Below are positions 8,043 through 10,771 of a DNA stretch of 10,771 nucleotides, in pieces. The notes beneath the pieces were generated by a model that saw only the letters and a list, made by a program, of their open reading frames with translations, had not been told where the DNA came from and made no database searches. Source of the DNA: Sphingobacterium thalpophilum (GTDB taxonomy: Bacteria > Bacteroidota > Bacteroidia > Flavobacteriales > Flavobacteriaceae); the NCBI GenBank assembly GCA_943325255.2, contig CALPOS020000058.1, positions 1 through 10,771 of the forward strand, in the 5' to 3' direction. The position numbers and the translations under genes are program-made. Within the stretch, counting starts at the first letter, position 1. The number at the start of each line of letters is the position of its first letter.

Positions 8043-9509
8043 TTAATTGTAGAAATAAATATTATCCATGTAAAAATTTGTTAAAGATGAACCGTTGATA
8101 TTCTCCATAATAATTAGTCCAATGTTATTTCTATTGGTCAACGTTAACGGTGCGTCTACTGTGATCCAAGTATTTGGTTGAACTTGAGATCGAGGCACAA
8201 ATATTTGTTGACGCGTATCATCCCCGCCGTTATCAACTTGGTTCGCTCCCCAATCTTCAATCGAAATTAAGAAGTCAAAATTTGATGGTACGCTTGGCAC
8301 ATACATATTAAAATGAACGCGCGTCATTGCACTACAATTTAAAGTAGGATTCGATGTTGCGATACCCACATAATTAAAAGTAGTATAGTTTAATATATTA
8401 TTACCATTTACGGAAAAGTCAGCTGAACCTGTTGTTGAACCTGGCGCCCAAAAACCATTGTAATACGCCACCGGTACATTCGTATAGGTATCACTAAATA
8501 TTGACAAGACCCTACTTGGATCTAGTGTAGGAGTCGGTGCTAATGCAAATACACCTTGAGAATTAATGGTAATTGAATCAATCGCGTCTATTCCTCCGAC
8601 GAATTCATTTGTGGCAGCATCTAAAACACCTCCGATATTGGCGGTAATCACAGTTGTTCCTGAAGCTAAAACGGTAATTTGCCCGCTCTCGTTCACAGAT
8701 GCAACACTAGGATTTGAAGATTTGAAAGCAAAATAAGCAGGAGCTGGGAATACAACTTGATCTAGACCATTAGGTAAATTAAAAGTTTCTTTCAGATCCG
8801 CCAACGGTATCGTAATTCCAATGAACGAATTTATTGTTCTGTTTACTCCGTTTGCAATGGAAGGTCTTGCTTGGGCAATGGTTCCTAGTTTTTCAAATTT
8901 AAGTTCATCAATCCAAAATGTATATCCTAAATTATTTGTTGCTTGCGAACCTGCGGCATACCTGAACATTCCTCTTTCTTGCACTAATTTTGATGCATCT
9001 GGAATAGGTATAATATATTTCTTCCATGCAGTTCCAATACTCACATTCTTGATCGTTGTTATGTATTTATTAGGAAAAAAATCTTCTCCAAAACCAAATT
9101 CACCAACAACAGCACCCTGAGATGCTTTGGCCCAAAAGGTTAACGCGTCGTATCCCGATAAATCGCGACCTGGCCCGTCAATTCTCAATATTCCACCGGC
9201 ATAATTACCTTCTGGGTCATTGGCGTTAGGAACATCAAAACGCATAGAAGCATTTCCCACATAACCTACATTTTCGTCAACAGACCAAGCTGTAAATTTT
9301 GAACCAACTGGATTATCACCATCTGGTCCGTACGGAAAATAAAAATTACTTCCCATTCCAACTGGAGTATCTGTAAATATCTCTCCAGTAGTAGGAAAAG
9401 TTGCAATTGTAGCATCATCAGAAACCTCTCTTTCACAGCTCACACTTAGAAGCAAGACAAATCCTAATAGCAGAATATCTTTTAACAAATTAAATTTATC
9501 GTTTTTCAT
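8043..9509 (-). CDS. Modular surface glycan-binding lipoprotein with a central bacterial Ig-like domain
   Basis: This is probably a surface lipoprotein that binds the target glucan and has no catalytic domain that I recognise. It has 488 residues; the lipobox is S-V-S-C25, followed by acidic residues E26-R-E and S30-D-D32, which suggests export to the cell surface. Three parts can be seen. Residues about 45-207 look like a carbohydrate-binding jelly-roll (D116-L-S-G-Y-D-A-L-T-F-W126 and F198-W-I-D-E-L-K204). Residues about 215-318 resemble a BIG2-type Ig fold (S264-S-N-P-S-V-A-S-V then G276-Q-I-T-V, T285-T-V-I-T-A). Residues about 325-488 look like a second jelly-roll, with I337-F-S-D-T-Y, F353-W-A and the closing strand F479-Y-M-D-N-I-Y-F-Y. 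That C-terminal type often accompanies flavobacterial glucanases. It sits 17 bases after the beta-barrel gene and 28 before GH16, the usual place for a surface glycan-binding protein. Glucan binding is inferred from context, not from a recognised CBM family. Confidence 0.82.
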   Translation of the reverse strand: MKNDKFNLLKDILLLGFVLLLSVSCEREVSDDATIATFPTTGEIFTDTPVGMGSNFYFPYGPDGDNPVGSKFTAWSVDENVGYVGNASMRFDVPNANDPEGNYAGGILRIDGPGRDLSGYDALTFWAKASQGAVVGEFGFGEDFFPNKYITTIKNVSIGTAWKKYIIPIPDASKLVQERGMFRYAAGSQATNNLGYTFWIDELKFEKLGTIAQARPSIANGVNRTINSFIGITIPLADLKETFNLPNGLDQVVFPAPAYFAFKSSNPSVASVNESGQITVLASGTTVITANIGGVLDAATNEFVGGIDAIDSITINSQGVFALAPTPTLDPSRVLSIFSDTYTNVPVAYYNGFWAPGSTTGSADFSVNGNNILNYTTFNYVGIATSNPTLNCSAMTRVHFNMYVPSVPSNFDFLISIEDWGANQVDNGGDDTRQQIFVPRSQVQPNTWITVDAPLTLTNRNNIGLIIMENINGSSLTNFYMDNIYFYN

Positions 9510-9526
9510 TTTATATTTTTTTTAGA

Positions 9527-10771
9527 TTATTTTCCAATGTTAATGTGTACATATGTTCTAATTTCCCATTCGGTACCGTTCGGAAATCCAACTGGACTTA
9601 AGATTGGTTGCGTTGCAAATTCGGTTGCAGTTTGATTAGGAGAATATCTAGGACTATATTGATCCAATGCACGCCAAGTTCCCATAATACCTATTCTGGT
9701 ATCTGGTAAAATAAACCAACTTGGCTTTCCGACTGATGTAGAAATATCTAAGACACTTTGAACTGGATAGGTTAAGTTAAAATCTCTGTGGTAATCGAAA
9801 GGACCCCAATCATTTATTTTTAAAGACGTAACTACTTTTACTTTCTTGTAAATCATACGAACATCCCCACCTCCTCTATTGATGGTTCTTTCAGAGTCGC
9901 CATTTGCTTGACCATTACCAAAATATAGGTTGGTAATTAAGCCAAAATCAGGCGTAATTTTTGAAACAATTCTTGTATTTGATTCCCACAAATTTTGAGC
10001 TGGAGCTGACGTTGCAAAAGCAAAAGGAGTTCTGTTAGCTAAAAATCCGATCGCAGCATCTTGAGTAGTAGGTAAATTACGATAAACGAAGCCTGTACTA
10101 AAAGCAAATTTTGCATCTTCAACCATATCATTATTCCATTCGTACATCCACGTTGCTGGCGTTGGATCGAAAGTTAATAATAGTTCACCTCCAATAGTCT
10201 CTCGGTTTGCTCTTACAATAAATGGATCCTCTAAAATATTTCTCAATCTTCCAGGAGCGTCAACTCCGTTTGGCATTGCTTCGACTAGTGGTTTTTGCCA
10301 TAAAAAATTTGGTGCTACTTGTAATTTTGAGGTAACATTGTAGGTGAAACCAGTTAGAAAATTCATTTGATTACCACTTCCACTATCTTTTAATCTCCAT
10401 CCTGTAAAAGTTTGTGTATTGTCAGCACCGCCATTAGCTACTAATCCCTGAACAGCACCTTGCATATACATATTAAATCTTCCTTTTGAAAATGTCAGTT
10501 TAGCTTTTCCTCCCCAATTGTCTTGTGCATTTACTTTGTCAACTTTTACCGTGTCATTCTCCATTACTTGAAATTCCCTTCCATTCAAAGGTTGGCCTCC
10601 CCAAATCCCTCCTAATTCAATTCCCAAACCTCCAATTTTAGTTTTCATATGAACCGTTCCTCTTCTAGTCTTGGGTTGTGGAATAAAAATAGAGGTTACT
10701 GCATCACCGGCATTAGCAACGTCTTCATGGTAAACTGCGGTGGCATCAAAAATTCCAATTTTTTTACTGTA
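9527..10771 (-). CDS. Outer-membrane beta-barrel protein, porin-like (C-terminal part, cut by window edge)
   Basis: The last 414 residues are visible, and the frame is open to the right edge. The internal ATG at 10648 is not taken as the start because 41 sensible in-frame codons precede it in the window. The protein is built of repeated short amphipathic strands with alternating polar and hydrophobic or aromatic residues, joined by loops rich in G, N and D, which fits an outer-membrane barrel. It has repeated girdle-like aromatics and ends in a strand T-Y-V-H-I-N-I-G-K. The final residue is Lys instead of the common aromatic. I see no SusC-type TonB-receptor features in this part, but the N-terminal region that would carry a plug is missing. 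Standing first among the visible genes, 17 bases before the glycan-binding lipoprotein, it could admit or bind glucan fragments. It could also be a barrel domain attached to an unseen N-terminal domain. I do not recognise the family. Confidence 0.68.
   Translation of the reverse strand, partial: YSKKIGIFDATAVYHEDVANAGDAVTSIFIPQPKTRRGTVHMKTKIGGLGIELGGIWGGQPLNGREFQVMENDTVKVDKVNAQDNWGGKAKLTFSKGRFNMYMQGAVQGLVANGGADNTQTFTGWRLKDSGSGNQMNFLTGFTYNVTSKLQVAPNFLWQKPLVEAMPNGVDAPGRLRNILEDPFIVRANRETIGGELLLTFDPTPATWMYEWNNDMVEDAKFAFSTGFVYRNLPTTQDAAIGFLANRTPFAFATSAPAQNLWESNTRIVSKITPDFGLITNLYFGNGQANGDSERTINRGGGDVRMIYKKVKVVTSLKINDWGPFDYHRDFNLTYPVQSVLDISTSVGKPSWFILPDTRIGIMGTWRALDQYSPRYSPNQTATEFATQPILSPVGFPNGTEWEIRTYVHINIGK

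Noticed and set aside
1..10771. Defence system, mobile element, CRISPR array or RNA gene
   Set aside because: Nothing of the kind is visible: all seven genes fit carbohydrate use, gaps are short, and no transposase, terminal repeats or repeat-spacer pattern was seen.

Overview
The window is a dense, single-strand polysaccharide utilisation locus (PUL) from a member of the Bacteroidota, most likely a flavobacterium. The DNA is AT-rich. Four consecutive proteins begin with lipoprotein signal peptides, there are no Shine-Dalgarno-like starts, and the enzyme set is typical of laminarin (beta-1,3-glucan with beta-1,6 branches) loci in Flavobacteriaceae. All seven genes lie on the minus strand, so transcription runs from the right edge to the left edge. 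No gap exceeds 98 bases, and I see no RNA genes, mobile elements or CRISPR arrays.

In transcription order: (1) the C-terminal part of an outer-membrane beta-barrel protein that does not look like SusC (10771-9527, cut by the window edge); (2) a modular glycan-binding lipoprotein with a bacterial Ig-like domain in the middle (9509-8043); (3) a GH16 endo-beta-1,3-glucanase lipoprotein, or laminarinase (8014-7208); then a 98-base gap with a strong hairpin and U-tract. After the gap come (4) a very large cytoplasmic GH94-like phosphorylase, best called a GH149 beta-1,3-glucan phosphorylase (7109-3642); (5) a GH17 lipoprotein (3642-2395) whose start overlaps the phosphorylase stop; (6) a GH30 lipoprotein two bases later (2392-878); and (7) the N-terminal part of an MFS sugar:cation symporter of the GPH/MelB type (854-1, cut by the window edge).

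Read together, this is a compartmentalised pathway. The binding lipoprotein and GH16 carry acidic residues after the lipid-anchored cysteine and probably sit on the cell surface, where glucan is captured and cut. Oligosaccharides cross the outer membrane, possibly through the beta-barrel or through SusC/SusD genes beyond the edge. GH30 (side-chain or beta-glucosidic cleavage) and GH17 (linear beta-1,3 chains) probably work in the periplasm. The GPH symporter takes up the products, and the phosphorylase degrades beta-1,3-oligoglucosides to glucose-1-phosphate inside the cell, saving ATP. The active-site residues expected for GH16, GH17 and GH30 are all visible. The phosphorylase has the W-N-D and T-G motifs expected of the GH94/GH149/GH161 group.

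The items most worth a second look are the phosphorylase and its implied energy-saving route, the hairpin that splits the locus into surface and inner-compartment halves, the unidentified beta-barrel at the head of the visible cluster, and the poorly classified binding lipoprotein.
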